The notes under the pieces: model-generated
Told to the model about the DNA's origin: nothing
Databases searched by the model: none
Seen by the model: only the letters and a program-made list of their open reading frames with translations
Shown: one piece after another, positions 8,766 to 17,124 of the stretch
How the letters are laid out: every line of letters starts with the position of its first letter
How positions within the stretch are numbered: the first letter of the stretch is position 1
Made by a program: the position numbers and the translations under genes
DNA from: Pseudothioclava nitratireducens
Lineage (GTDB): Bacteria > Pseudomonadota > Alphaproteobacteria > Rhodobacterales > Rhodobacteraceae
DNA length: 64,000 bases
Assembly (NCBI RefSeq): GCF_029210495.1
Contig: NZ_JARGDK010000007.1
Coordinates: 124,001-188,000 of the forward strand
Reading direction: 5' to 3'

Positions 8766-9773
8766 ATGGCACTGATCGAGACGCCTTATCTGTTGTTTCT
8801 GGGCGATGCGCCCGATCCGCTGGCGGCCAAGGTGGCGCAGGGAATCAAGGATTGGCGTCCGGAATTCGCGGTTGGCCAATTCCGTATGGAGGGCTGCAAG
8901 GCGGATATGGGCATTCCGGATATGACCCTCGAAGACGCGAAAGCGGCGGGCTGCAAGACGTTGGTGATCGGGGTCGCGAACCGGGGCGGCGTAATCAGCC
9001 AGGCGTGGAAAAAGGTCCTGATCGCTGCGCTCGAAGAGGGGTTCGATCTGGCTTCGGGGCTGCATAACCTGCTGCGCGAGGAGCCCGATCTGGTCGCCGT
9101 GGCCGAGGCGTGCGGGCGCGCCTTGCATGACGTGCGGGTGCCCGAGGTGGATTACCCGATTGCGAACGGCATCAAACGGACCGGCAAGCGCTGCCTTGCT
9201 GTCGGAACGGATTGTTCGGTCGGCAAGATGTATACTGCGCTCTGCATGGAGCGCGAGATGCGCGAACGCGGACTCAAGGCCAGCTTCCGCGCGACCGGGC
9301 AGACCGGCATCCTGATCACCGGGGATGGGGTGCCGCTCGATGCGGTGATCGCGGATTTCATGGCGGGCTCGGTCGAATGGCTCACGCCGGATAACGATCC
9401 GGACCATTGGGACCTGATCGAAGGGCAGGGGAGCCTGTTCCATGTCAGCTATTCGGGCGTCACCATGGCGCTGATCCATGGCGGGCAGCCCGATGCGCTG
9501 ATCCTGTGCCACGAACCGACGCGGGCGCATATGCGCGGGCTTCCGGGCTATCAACTGCCGGGGCTCGATGCGCTGCGTGACCTGTCGTTGCAAATTGCGA
9601 GGGTTGCGAATCCGGGCGTTCAGGTGGTGGGGATTTCGGTCAACACGCAGCATATGCCCGAGGCCGAGGCGCGTGCCTATCTGGCCGCGCTTGAAACCGA
9701 GATGGGCCTGCCCGCGACCGACCCCTACCGGTTCGGCGCCGGGAAACTCGTGGACGCGCTGGCCGCGATTTGA
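8766..9773 (+). CDS. dgcN: DUF1611 protein, probable D-glutamate N-acetyltransferase DgcN
   Basis: 335 residues of the DUF1611 family. The C-terminal half has a P-loop-like motif GTDCSVGK at residues 147-154, followed by conserved blocks TGQTGILITGDGVPLD, EGQGSLFHVSYSGVT and LCHEPTRAHMRGLP. Members paired with a dgcA epimerase are annotated DgcN and reported to N-acetylate D-glutamate so that the acetylated product can be racemised. It is the first gene of a dgcN-dgcA-aminotransferase operon with the dgcA gene 69 bases downstream. The family call is firm; the exact substrate is inferred from the pairing. Confidence 0.85.
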   Translation: MALIETPYLLFLGDAPDPLAAKVAQGIKDWRPEFAVGQFRMEGCKADMGIPDMTLEDAKAAGCKTLVIGVANRGGVISQAWKKVLIAALEEGFDLASGLHNLLREEPDLVAVAEACGRALHDVRVPEVDYPIANGIKRTGKRCLAVGTDCSVGKMYTALCMEREMRERGLKASFRATGQTGILITGDGVPLDAVIADFMAGSVEWLTPDNDPDHWDLIEGQGSLFHVSYSGVTMALIHGGQPDALILCHEPTRAHMRGLPGYQLPGLDALRDLSLQIARVANPGVQVVGISVNTQHMPEAEARAYLAALETEMGLPATDPYRFGAGKLVDALAAI

Positions 9774-9800
9774 GAGGGTGCGCCCGGTGGCCGGGGGCGG

Positions 9801-9833
9801 ATGCCTCCGGCGGGGATATTTGCAGCAGAATGA
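9801..9833 (+). repeat. Dispersed GGGATATTT-type intergenic repeat, copy 1
   Basis: The unit reads CCTCCGGCGGGGATATTT, then GCAGCAGAATGA. It is nearly identical to the copy at 61388-61420 and shares the GATATTT-x-GCAG-xxTGA core with copies at 31921, 33611 and 43950. It lies in the gap between dgcN and dgcA and ends ten bases before the dgcA start, so it is inside a transcribed operon. It contains no gene. Confidence 0.8.
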
Positions 9834-9842
9834 GGGGCCGCG

Positions 9843-10805
9843 ATGATCGAGGTGAGACCCGAGAGTTTTCGTCTGGCTGAGGCCTTTACCATCAGCCGCG
9901 GGAGCCGGACCGAAGCCAAGGTGCTGAGCGTTCTCGTCAAGCGCGGCGGGCATGTCGGGCATGGCGAATGTGTGCCCTACGCGCGTTACGGTGAAAGCCT
10001 TGAGAGCGTAACGGGGCAGATCGAGAGCCTGCCCGAGGGGATCACCCGCGCCGAGTTGCAAGAGGCTCTGCCGCCAGGCGCGGCCCGCAATGCGGTCGAT
10101 TGCGCGCTGTGGGATATTGAAGCCAAGAGCGCGGGCAAACGGGTTTGGGAGCTTGCGGGGATGCCTGCGCCGGGGCCTGAGCTGACGGCCTACACGCTGT
10201 CGCTCGACACGCCCGAGCGGATGCGGGCCGCCGCCGAGAAGCATGCGGCGCGCCCGATCCTCAAGATCAAGCTGGGGACGCCCGACGACATGGGGCGTCT
10301 GGAAGCCGTGCGGGCGGGTGCGCCCAAGGCGCGGATCATCGTGGATGCGAACGAAGGTTGGACCGCCGAGCAGTTCCTCGACATGCAGGGCGATCTCAAG
10401 CGGCTGGGTGTGGCGCTGGTCGAACAGCCCTTGCCCGCGGCTGCCGACGAGGCGCTGATCGGGGTGCAACGGCTGGTGCCGATCTGCGCCGACGAGAGCT
10501 GTCATGACCGCGCAAGCCTCGCCAAGTTGCGCGGCAAGTATGACATGGTGAACATCAAGCTCGACAAGACCGGCGGTCTCACCGAGGCGTTGGCGCTGCG
10601 CGATCTGGCGCGTGCTGAGGGCTACCGGATCATGGTCGGTTGCATGATCGGGTCGAGCCTTGCGATGGCGCCTGCCATGCTGGTTGCGCAGGGCGCCGAT
10701 TACGTGGACCTTGACGCGCCGCTGCTTCTGGCCGAAGACCGTGCGGCGCCGCTGCATTACGCGGATGGCAAGGTATTCCCCCCCGAAGCCGCACTTTGGG
10801 GTTGA
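9843..10805 (+). CDS. dgcA: Enolase-superfamily epimerase, probable N-acetyl-D-glutamate racemase DgcA
   Basis: 320 residues, muconate-lactonising/dipeptide-epimerase branch of the enolase superfamily. All catalytic landmarks are visible: the KxK pair Lys141/Lys143 (LKIKLG), metal ligands Asp168 (VDANEGW), Glu194 (VEQPLP) and Asp217 (ADESC), and the opposing base Lys239 (NIKLDKTGG). Lysines on both faces fit a 1,1-proton-transfer racemase or epimerase. L-Ala-D/L-Glu epimerase is the main alternative. Pairing with dgcN favours racemisation of N-acetyl-D-glutamate to the L form, feeding glutamate catabolism. Confidence 0.85.
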   Translation: MIEVRPESFRLAEAFTISRGSRTEAKVLSVLVKRGGHVGHGECVPYARYGESLESVTGQIESLPEGITRAELQEALPPGAARNAVDCALWDIEAKSAGKRVWELAGMPAPGPELTAYTLSLDTPERMRAAAEKHAARPILKIKLGTPDDMGRLEAVRAGAPKARIIVDANEGWTAEQFLDMQGDLKRLGVALVEQPLPAAADEALIGVQRLVPICADESCHDRASLAKLRGKYDMVNIKLDKTGGLTEALALRDLARAEGYRIMVGCMIGSSLAMAPAMLVAQGADYVDLDAPLLLAEDRAAPLHYADGKVFPPEAALWG

Positions 10806-10820
10806 GGCAAGGAGAAAGCG

Positions 10821-11684
10821 ATGAGCCGCACCGTCTATGTGAATGGTCAGTATCTGCCCGAGGAAGAGGCGACCGTGTCGATCTTCGACCGTGGCTTTCT
10901 CATGGCTGATGGCGTCTATGAGGTGACCAGCGTGCTGGGCGGCAAGCTGATCGACTTCGCGGGCCACGCGGCACGTCTGGAGCGGTCGCTCAAAGAGCTC
11001 GATATGGAGAAGCCCGAGGCCTTCGACGACCTGCTTGAGATTCACCGCGAACTGGTCGCGCGCAACGGCATCGAAGAGGGCATGGTCTATCTTCAGGTCA
11101 CGCGCGGCAATCCGGGCGACCGCGATTTCGCCTTCCCCGATCCCGCCACCACCAAGCCGACGCTGGTTCTGTTCACCCAGAACAAGCCGGGCCTCGCCGA
11201 CAATCCGCAGGCGCAGAAGGGCATCAAGGTGATCTCGATCGAGGACATCCGCTGGGGCCGTCGGGACATCAAGACGGTGCAGCTTCTCTACCCGTCGATG
11301 GGCAAGATGATGGCCAAGAAGGCGGGCTGCGACGATGCGTGGCTGGTCGAGGACGGGTTTGTCACCGAGGGCACCTCGAACAACACCTATATCGTGAAAG
11401 ACGGCAAGATCATCACGCGCAACCTCTCGCATGACATTCTGCACGGCATCACCCGCGCCGCCGTTCTGCGCTTTGCCAAAGAGGCGCAGATGGTTGTCGA
11501 AGAGCGTCCCTTTACCATCGAAGAGGCGCAAGGCGCGGATGAGGCGTTCTTCACCTCGGCTTCGGCCTTCGTGATGCCGGTGGTGGAGATCGACGGCAAC
11601 CCGGTCAAGGAGGGCAAGGTCGGCCCGGTCGCGTCGCGCCTGCGCGAGATCTATCTCGATGAGAGCCGTAAGGCGGGCGTCTGA
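10821..11684 (+). CDS. D-amino-acid transaminase (class IV aminotransferase)
   Basis: 287-residue fold-type IV PLP enzyme. Lys151 in DIKTVQLL is the expected Schiff-base lysine, and EGTSNNTYIV forms the phosphate-binding region. The N-terminal FDRGFLMADGVYEV block is the family signature. Branched-chain aminotransferases share the fold, but the short length and the opening are closer to D-alanine/D-amino-acid transaminase (Dat). It follows dgcA by 15 bases with an AAGGAG ribosome site. In context it would supply D-glutamate from other D-amino acids, or consume it. A strong terminator follows. Confidence 0.85.
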   Translation: MSRTVYVNGQYLPEEEATVSIFDRGFLMADGVYEVTSVLGGKLIDFAGHAARLERSLKELDMEKPEAFDDLLEIHRELVARNGIEEGMVYLQVTRGNPGDRDFAFPDPATTKPTLVLFTQNKPGLADNPQAQKGIKVISIEDIRWGRRDIKTVQLLYPSMGKMMAKKAGCDDAWLVEDGFVTEGTSNNTYIVKDGKIITRNLSHDILHGITRAAVLRFAKEAQMVVEERPFTIEEAQGADEAFFTSASAFVMPVVEIDGNPVKEGKVGPVASRLREIYLDESRKAGV

Positions 11685-11703
11685 GAGTTCCGAACAGAGT
11701 TTG

Positions 11704-11737
11704 ACCCGGCGCGGCCTCCACCGCGCCGGGTTTTCTT
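11704..11737 (+). terminator. Intrinsic terminator after the dgc operon
   Basis: ACCCGGCGCGG and CCGCGCCGGGT form a perfect 11-base-pair stem with a six-base loop, followed by TTTTCTT. It lies 20 bases after the aminotransferase stop, ends the rightward operon and borders the convergent GNAT gene. Confidence 0.9.
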
Positions 11738-12239
11738 ATGCCGGATCGGGCAGGCCGAAGGCCGCGTGAAAGCGGATCGTGCCGCTTGGCCGCTCGGGGC
11801 CGAAGGGCAGGGCGAGCACATATTCCGGCGGCACCGAAGGGGCGGTGAGCCCATCTTGCGCGGCAAATCCGAAGCGCCGGTAATAGGCAGGTTCGCCGAC
11901 CAGCACCACACCGTGCAGCCCTTGGCCGCGCAGCCGCCCCAGCGCCATATGCATCAGCGCACCGCCGATCCCCTTGCCTTGCCGCTCGGGCGCGACCGAG
12001 ATCGGCCCGATCCCGGCCCAGCCAAGCGTATGGCCGACAGAGGTGGGCGAGGCGGCGACATGGCCGAGGATCTGGCCATCCTCTTCCGCGACCAGCGAGA
12101 GGATCAAGGCGCCTGCCGCCCGAAGCCGTTCGATGATCGCGGGTTCCGAGCCGTCCGAATGCGGCATGTCCGCGAAGGCCGCAGCCGTCAGGGACGCGAT
12201 GGCCGCGCTGTCTTCGGGGGTTTCTGGACGAATGAGCAT
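11736..12239 (-). CDS. yjhQ: GNAT acetyltransferase, YjhQ-like putative antitoxin
   Basis: 167 residues with a complete GNAT fold. It has the N-terminal RPETPEDSAAIASLTAAAF block, a central LGWAGIGPISVAPERQGKG strand-loop carrying the acetyl-CoA pyrophosphate motif (Q/R-x-x-G-x-G), and the YYRRFGF segment typical of this branch. It begins 11 bases after the YjhX-like gene, with a strong AAGGAGG site in front of the ATG. In E. coli the same two families form the TopAI-YjhQ toxin-antitoxin pair in the same order. I infer the same relationship here; by itself the protein would only be called a GNAT acetyltransferase. Confidence 0.75.
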   Translation of the reverse strand: MLIRPETPEDSAAIASLTAAAFADMPHSDGSEPAIIERLRAAGALILSLVAEEDGQILGHVAASPTSVGHTLGWAGIGPISVAPERQGKGIGGALMHMALGRLRGQGLHGVVLVGEPAYYRRFGFAAQDGLTAPSVPPEYVLALPFGPERPSGTIRFHAAFGLPDPA

Positions 12240-12250
12240 CCAAGCCTCCT

Positions 12251-12508
12251 TCAGCGATTGTCGGGCTGCGCGCGGACGGACCGTCTGCCGCGCATCGAGA
12301 TACGATAAGGTGCGCCGTTTCGCGACTCGATCAAGCCCCGCTGGCGCAGACGCTGAAACAGCGGCAGGTCGCAGTCAGAAAAGATCAGCCCGTCGCGGGT
12401 AATGCACAGGATTTCAGCGATCTTGCCCGCATGAGAGCGGGTATGACGGATGTGCCCGCCTTGCGCGAGCAGGTGCAGAACGCGTTGTTCCGCCTTCGAG
12501 ATATTCAT
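12251..12508 (-). CDS. yjhX: YjhX/TopAI family protein (UPF0386), putative topoisomerase I inhibitor toxin
   Basis: 85 residues, the normal length for UPF0386. It matches the family from end to end: start MNISKAEQRVLHLLAQGG, middle ITRDGLIFSDCDLPLFQRL, and end YRISMRGRRSVRAQPDNR. The E. coli member (TopAI) binds and inhibits DNA topoisomerase I. It is the first gene of a two-gene leftward operon with the GNAT gene. The ribosome site is a modest AGGA six bases before the ATG. Upstream is a 226-base gene-free leader with a short open frame. Family identity is firm; toxicity is inferred from the E. coli homologue. Confidence 0.88.
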   Translation of the reverse strand: MNISKAEQRVLHLLAQGGHIRHTRSHAGKIAEILCITRDGLIFSDCDLPLFQRLRQRGLIESRNGAPYRISMRGRRSVRAQPDNR

Positions 12509-12691
12509 GGGATGTCCTGATTGCAGAGAACATGACTACAGGGAGCGCTGTGGCATCCCCGGTTCGATCTGCTGGCCCTCGGATTTCACGAGGACCGGAT
12601 CATGCAAGCTCTGACATCCAGACTCCATTGAACGCCCGGTCGTGGGCGTGCACATCTGCAAATTAGGCGGTATTGGAGGGATATTCAATGC

Positions 12692-12722
12692 CACGAGGCC
12701 CGAACGTGGTCCGGGCCTCGTG
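12692..12722 (-). terminator. Hairpin after the RTX gene
   Basis: CACGAGGCCCG and CGGGCCTCGTG form a perfect 11-base-pair stem with a nine-base loop. It lies 13 bases past the end of the leftward RTX gene. No long T run follows on that strand, so it may stop transcription weakly or protect the mRNA end. Confidence 0.6.
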
Positions 12723-12734
12723 TAATGCGCGGCG

Positions 12735-14627
12735 TCAGGCCGCGGCGGTCTGGGTCAGGACGATCGACGCGCTGTCCACCTGCGCCGGAGCGACGCCGAT
12801 CAGGTTGAACACTGCATGCCCGTCGAGGCTCACCAGAGTGCCGGTGCCGGCCGCGTTGGTGCTTAGGTTGATGGCCGGGGTGCCTGTGCCGGTCGTGGCG
12901 ATATAGTCGATGGCCAGCGTATCGGCCGCCGGGTCGAAATCGGTCACCTCGATGACACCGCCCCCCAGATCGGTCATCCCGAGATCAATGCCCCCGGTCA
13001 GGTGATCCGCGCCCGCGCCCAGCGTGACGACATCGCGCAGGTCGGCGACGATCGAGTCGTCGCCTGCGCCACCGTCGATCGTATCGGCGAGCGAAGCCCC
13101 GGCGCTGGCCGTAGCGTTCAGATCGCTGGCGACGATCGTGTCGTTGCCTTCACCGCCCACAAGCTGATGCGCGCCCCCATCGGTGAACAGCAGGTCATTC
13201 CCGTTACCACCGTCAAGCAAGCCGCCATCCGCCTCGAGCGACAGGCTCAGCAGGTCGTCACCCTCGCCGCCGATGAAACTGTCGGCGCCATAGCTGCCAA
13301 GGATCGTGTCGTTCCCATCGAAGCCGAGGATCAGGTCGTCGTCACTGGCTGTGCTTTCCGCCGGTGCGACATCGGTGACGATGTCGTCGCCCGCACCGAG
13401 ATCTATGACATCGTCGCCATCCCCGTCGCGCACGTGATCGTTGCCGTCACCGGCGTGGATCTCGTCATTGCCCGCGCCGTTGTTGATCAGATCGTTCTGC
13501 GCGCCGCCGTCAATGGTATCATTGCCCGCGCCATCGCTGATCGTGTCGGCGCCATAGCCGCCATAGATCACATCGTCGCCATCCATCGCCATGATGTCAT
13601 CCGCGCCGAGCCAGCCGTAAATGGTGTCCGTCCCGTCCGTCCCGTCGAGGACGTCGTTCTCATTCGTGCCAAGGATCGGCTGCGCGAGGCCCTCGGGGAG
13701 TTCCGGCTGATACCACTCGCCCGCGTCGATATCATAGAGAAAGACCGGACGAGACACGAGGTCGGCGGGTGACAGGCCTTCGATCACCGCGAGCGTTTCG
13801 CCGCCAAGCTGCACGAGCGAGCCCGCGCTATCCTCGACCAGTTCGAAGCTGGCCCCTTCGGGGATCGAAGGCACGTAGATGTCGAGATATTCCTGCGACG
13901 GGGTCGTGAGGTTCTCGTTGATCAGGCCGAAATCGGTGATCGTCACCGGGTCGTCGCCGGGCTGCCAGAAGATCGCGAACCCATCCGCATCGGCCCCGCC
14001 TGTCATGGTGTCGCCATCGTCGCCGACCAGTTCATCCTCGCCGGCGCTTCCGTCCAGATGGTCGGCATGATTGCTGTCGGTCTCATCGACCGCGATCAGC
14101 AGATCGTCGCCCCATCCGCCATGCATGCTATCCGCGCCACGCGTGTCGATGAGCCAGTCCGCGCCGAGGTTGCCCCGCAGCGTGTCATTGCCTTCGTTGC
14201 CGGTGATCGCGTCATTGCCATGCCCGCCGTCGATATAGTCTTCGCCCGTGCCGCCCTGACCGCCATAGATGCCAAGAGCCACCAGATCGTCCTGCATCCC
14301 GGCGGCATCGCCACCGAAAAGCCGGCTGATGGCCTCATCCGCCGCCTCGAACGTGGTTCCGGTGATGCCATTGTCATGGCCTTCGCCGAGGAAGATCAGG
14401 TCCTCGCCCGCACCGCCATTGACGGTATCGGCCTCGTCGGTGCCGGTGATCGTGTCATAGCCCGAGGTGCCCTCGACTTCGCGAAGGTCGGGGGTGAGGG
14501 TGATTTCCTCACCTGCACCGGTTTCATTGTCGGAATCGTGGTCGCTGCTGTCATCGTCGTCGTCATTGCCGAAGATGCCGAAAGCCAACGCCAGAGGAAG
14601 AAGGCCCAAGAGCCAAAGTGAAATCAT
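12735..14627 (-). CDS. RTX (hemolysin-type calcium-binding repeat) protein
   Basis: 630 residues. The N-terminus has a hydrophobic stretch (WLLGLLPLALAFGIF), then a very acidic run of Asp and Ser. Most of the rest is glycine- and aspartate-rich nonapeptide repeats (GGxGxDxxx; for example GGAGEDLIF, GGHGNDAIT, GGEGNDTIV) in at least three blocks. These fold into Ca2+-binding beta-rolls. RTX proteins are normally exported by type I secretion through a C-terminal signal, but no transporter is nearby and the N-terminal hydrophobic segment is unlike classical RTX toxins. No enzymatic domain is recognisable, so a surface or adhesion role is most likely. Confidence 0.88.
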   Translation of the reverse strand: MISLWLLGLLPLALAFGIFGNDDDDDSSDHDSDNETGAGEEITLTPDLREVEGTSGYDTITGTDEADTVNGGAGEDLIFLGEGHDNGITGTTFEAADEAISRLFGGDAAGMQDDLVALGIYGGQGGTGEDYIDGGHGNDAITGNEGNDTLRGNLGADWLIDTRGADSMHGGWGDDLLIAVDETDSNHADHLDGSAGEDELVGDDGDTMTGGADADGFAIFWQPGDDPVTITDFGLINENLTTPSQEYLDIYVPSIPEGASFELVEDSAGSLVQLGGETLAVIEGLSPADLVSRPVFLYDIDAGEWYQPELPEGLAQPILGTNENDVLDGTDGTDTIYGWLGADDIMAMDGDDVIYGGYGADTISDGAGNDTIDGGAQNDLINNGAGNDEIHAGDGNDHVRDGDGDDVIDLGAGDDIVTDVAPAESTASDDDLILGFDGNDTILGSYGADSFIGGEGDDLLSLSLEADGGLLDGGNGNDLLFTDGGAHQLVGGEGNDTIVASDLNATASAGASLADTIDGGAGDDSIVADLRDVVTLGAGADHLTGGIDLGMTDLGGGVIEVTDFDPAADTLAIDYIATTGTGTPAINLSTNAAGTGTLVSLDGHAVFNLIGVAPAQVDSASIVLTQTAAA

Positions 14628-14768
14628 AATCCCGCCCCCACGGTAACAATTAACGATTTGATCAGGGCCGCGATTCTAAAGTTTCGTCAATGGGTTATTG
14701 GGATGTTGCGGGAAAATTACTGTTTCAAATTCAAGATATGCACTTGTGGGTTGTGCGCCTCTGGCCCT

Positions 14769-15512
14769 TCACAACCCGCTCTTGTGCAGCACCGCGTTGA
14801 GCACCGGGGCGAGCCGATCCGCCCAGGCGATCTGGCCGTCCTCCTGTGCGATCAGATCGTTGCGCAGCTCGATCAGCACATTGGGCCGACCGGGCGTCAG
14901 CGCGTGCCGGTCGATCGCATCCCCGTCGAGATGACCGGAGTAGGGTTCGTTATCGCCGACGCAGAGCCCTTCGGCCTCGAGCGCCGCGATCAGGGGTTTC
15001 GCCAGCCGTTCGTCGCGGTGCGAGTAAAGGATACCAACCTGCCACGGTCGGGGCGACCGCCCGCGCAGGCAGGGCGTGAAGGAATGGATCGAGCAGATCA
15101 CCGTATCGTTGCGCCGCCCCGCGAGATCAGCCAGCGCGCCGTGATAGGGGCGGTAGAGCCGCGCGAGGCGGTGCTCGACCTCCGCCGTGTCGGCCTGGCG
15201 GTTCGCGGGAATCAGCGTCCCGTCATAGAGCTTCATCACCAGCGTCGGATCGTCCTCGCCGCGGTTCGGGTCGATCACCAGCCGCGAGAAATCCGAGCCG
15301 ATCATTGGCGCATCGAGCCGCGCCGCCAGATGCCGCGCCAGTCCGAGCGCGCCCACATCATAAGCGATATGGCGCGCCATATCTTCGGGCGCGACGCCCA
15401 GATCGCCGCCGTTAAGCCAGTCCGGCACCGTATTCGTGGCATGGTCGCAGGTCACAAGCCAGCGGGACGGGCGGTCTTGGCCTTCGATGCGATAGGCGGG
15501 ATGCGGTGTCAT
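14769..15512 (-). CDS. N-formylglutamate amidohydrolase family protein
   Basis: 247 residues with the family motifs: LVTCDHATNTVPDW, HIAYDVGALGLARHLA, SDFSRLVIDPNR and the metal/catalytic stretch CSIHSFTPCLRGRSPRPWQV. The fold is that of zinc-dependent N-formylglutamate deformylases, which finish one histidine-degradation route. No hut gene is adjacent, so the substrate is uncertain. I used the ATG at 15512, which gives the start MTPHPAYRIEG; longer in-frame starts run into the pyk promoter region. It is divergent from pyk with a gap of about 130 bases. Confidence 0.87.
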   Translation of the reverse strand: MTPHPAYRIEGQDRPSRWLVTCDHATNTVPDWLNGGDLGVAPEDMARHIAYDVGALGLARHLAARLDAPMIGSDFSRLVIDPNRGEDDPTLVMKLYDGTLIPANRQADTAEVEHRLARLYRPYHGALADLAGRRNDTVICSIHSFTPCLRGRSPRPWQVGILYSHRDERLAKPLIAALEAEGLCVGDNEPYSGHLDGDAIDRHALTPGRPNVLIELRNDLIAQEDGQIAWADRLAPVLNAVLHKSGL

Positions 15513-15645
15513 GGTCTCGTCGTCCGGTTCTGTCACGACAGATTTAAGCGAGCCGCGCGCGTTGTGCCAGTTGCCCTGTGCGACATTTTGCGCCATAGCT
15601 GTGCGCGGCCCACGAGATGAATGCAAAACGAAGGAGAGAGAGCGC

Positions 15646-17091
15646 ATGAGACGCCTCCGCAACGTAAAGATCGTGGCCACGCTGGGCCCGTCCTCGTCCG
15701 ATTACGAAACCATCCGCGCCCTGTTCGAGGCTGGTGCCGACATGTTCCGGCTCAATATGAGCCACGGCACCCATGATGAGCAGCGCGCGCGCTACGATAT
15801 CATCCGCCAGATCGAGAAAGATACCGGGCGCCCGATCGCGGTTCTCGCGGATTTGCAGGGGCCGAAACTGCGCGTGGGCGTGTTCGCCGCCGGTGCCGCC
15901 GATCTCGAAGAGGGTGAACCCTTCCGCTTCGATCTCGACCCGACCGAGGGCGATGGACACCGCGTCTGCCTGCCCCATCCCGAGATTTTCGAAGCGCTCG
16001 AACCCGGCGCGACGCTTCTGGTGAATGACGGCAAGATCGCAATGCGGGTTGAAACCTGCGGAGCCGATTTCGCAAATTGTATCGTGACCACCGGAGGCAC
16101 GATTTCCAACCGCAAGGGCGTGAACGTGCCCGACGTGGTGTTGCCGCTCGCGGCACTGTCCGAGAAGGACAAGAAAGACCTCGAATTCGCCTGCGAGATG
16201 GGCGTTGACTGGCTCGCGCTGAGCTTCGTGCAGCGTCCGGCGGACGTGGACGAGGCGCGTGAGCTTGCGGCGGGTCGTGCCGCGATCATCTCCAAGATCG
16301 AGAAGCCCGCCGCCGAGAAGGCGTTCGACGACATTCTCGCCGTGTCCGACGGGATCATGGTGGCGCGGGGCGACCTTGGGGTCGAGCTGCCCGTGCAGGC
16401 CGTGCCGCCGATCCAGAAGCGCCTGATCCGCAAGAGCCGGGCGGCCGCCAAGCCGGTGATCGTGGCGACGCAGATGCTCGAGAGCATGATCGAAAGCCCG
16501 ATGCCGACCCGTGCCGAAGTCTCCGACGTGGCCACCGCGATCTACGAGGGGGCCGATGCGGTGATGCTCTCGGCGGAATCCGCCGCCGGGCGCTACCCGG
16601 TCGAGGCGGTCGAGACGATGAACAATGTGGCGATCTCGGTCGAAAGTGATCCGACCTACCGCGAAATCATCGAGGCCTCGCGCGCGGCCAAGCGCAACAC
16701 GGTTGCGGACGGCATCGTGGCCGCGGCCCGCGAGATTGCCGAAACCACCGATGTCTCTGCGATCTGCTGCTACACGCAATCGGGCAAGACCGTCGCCCTT
16801 GTCGCGCGCGAACGTCCGCGTGTGCCGATCATCGCGCTCTCGCCGGTCACCGCGACCCTGCGCAAGATGAGCCTGTTCTGGGGCGTCCATGCAGTCGAAT
16901 GCGAAGAGGTCGAGCGCTTCAAGATGGCGGTGGTGAACGCCGCCCGCGCGGCGCGTGATTTCGGGTTCGCGGATGAGACCAACCAGATCGTCGTGACTGC
17001 GGGTGTGCCGTTCAACGTGCAGGGAACAACCAATATTCTGCGCGTGGCGCCTTGCGACGAGCGATTGATTTTCCGCACCGACCCGGAGTAA
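15646..17091 (+). CDS. pyk: Pyruvate kinase
   Basis: 481 residues, full length. It converts phosphoenolpyruvate and ADP to pyruvate and ATP. The barrel begins RNVKIVATLGPSSSDYETI, carries FRLNMSHG, the catalytic-lysine motif ISKIEKPAA, the metal-binding VARGDLGVELP and the signature TQMLESMIESPMPTRAEVSD. The C-terminal domain includes CYTQSGKT. The ATG at 15646 has AAGGAGAG upstream and gives the normal N-terminus. A GTG-started small membrane protein follows 33 bases later. Confidence 0.97.
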   Translation: MRRLRNVKIVATLGPSSSDYETIRALFEAGADMFRLNMSHGTHDEQRARYDIIRQIEKDTGRPIAVLADLQGPKLRVGVFAAGAADLEEGEPFRFDLDPTEGDGHRVCLPHPEIFEALEPGATLLVNDGKIAMRVETCGADFANCIVTTGGTISNRKGVNVPDVVLPLAALSEKDKKDLEFACEMGVDWLALSFVQRPADVDEARELAAGRAAIISKIEKPAAEKAFDDILAVSDGIMVARGDLGVELPVQAVPPIQKRLIRKSRAAAKPVIVATQMLESMIESPMPTRAEVSDVATAIYEGADAVMLSAESAAGRYPVEAVETMNNVAISVESDPTYREIIEASRAAKRNTVADGIVAAAREIAETTDVSAICCYTQSGKTVALVARERPRVPIIALSPVTATLRKMSLFWGVHAVECEEVERFKMAVVNAARAARDFGFADETNQIVVTAGVPFNVQGTTNILRVAPCDERLIFRTDPE

Positions 17092-17124
17092 CGTTAACCA
17101 ATCCCAGAGGGAAAGGGTAAAGGC

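Noticed and set aside
8670-11531. 953-codon open frame on the minus strand opposite dgcN, dgcA and the transaminase
   Set aside because: Same reason: its composition is that of an antisense shadow, and the three plus-strand genes have complete catalytic motifs.
13002-14621. Open frames on the plus strand opposite the RTX gene
   Set aside because: Their valine/isoleucine/alanine periodicity is the reverse reading of the Gly-Asp repeats; the minus-strand protein is the real one.
12735-14627. Repeated GC-rich units that at first look like a repeat array or CRISPR
   Set aside because: The repeats are nine-codon coding repeats (GGxGxDxxx) of variable sequence, without constant direct repeats and unique spacers.
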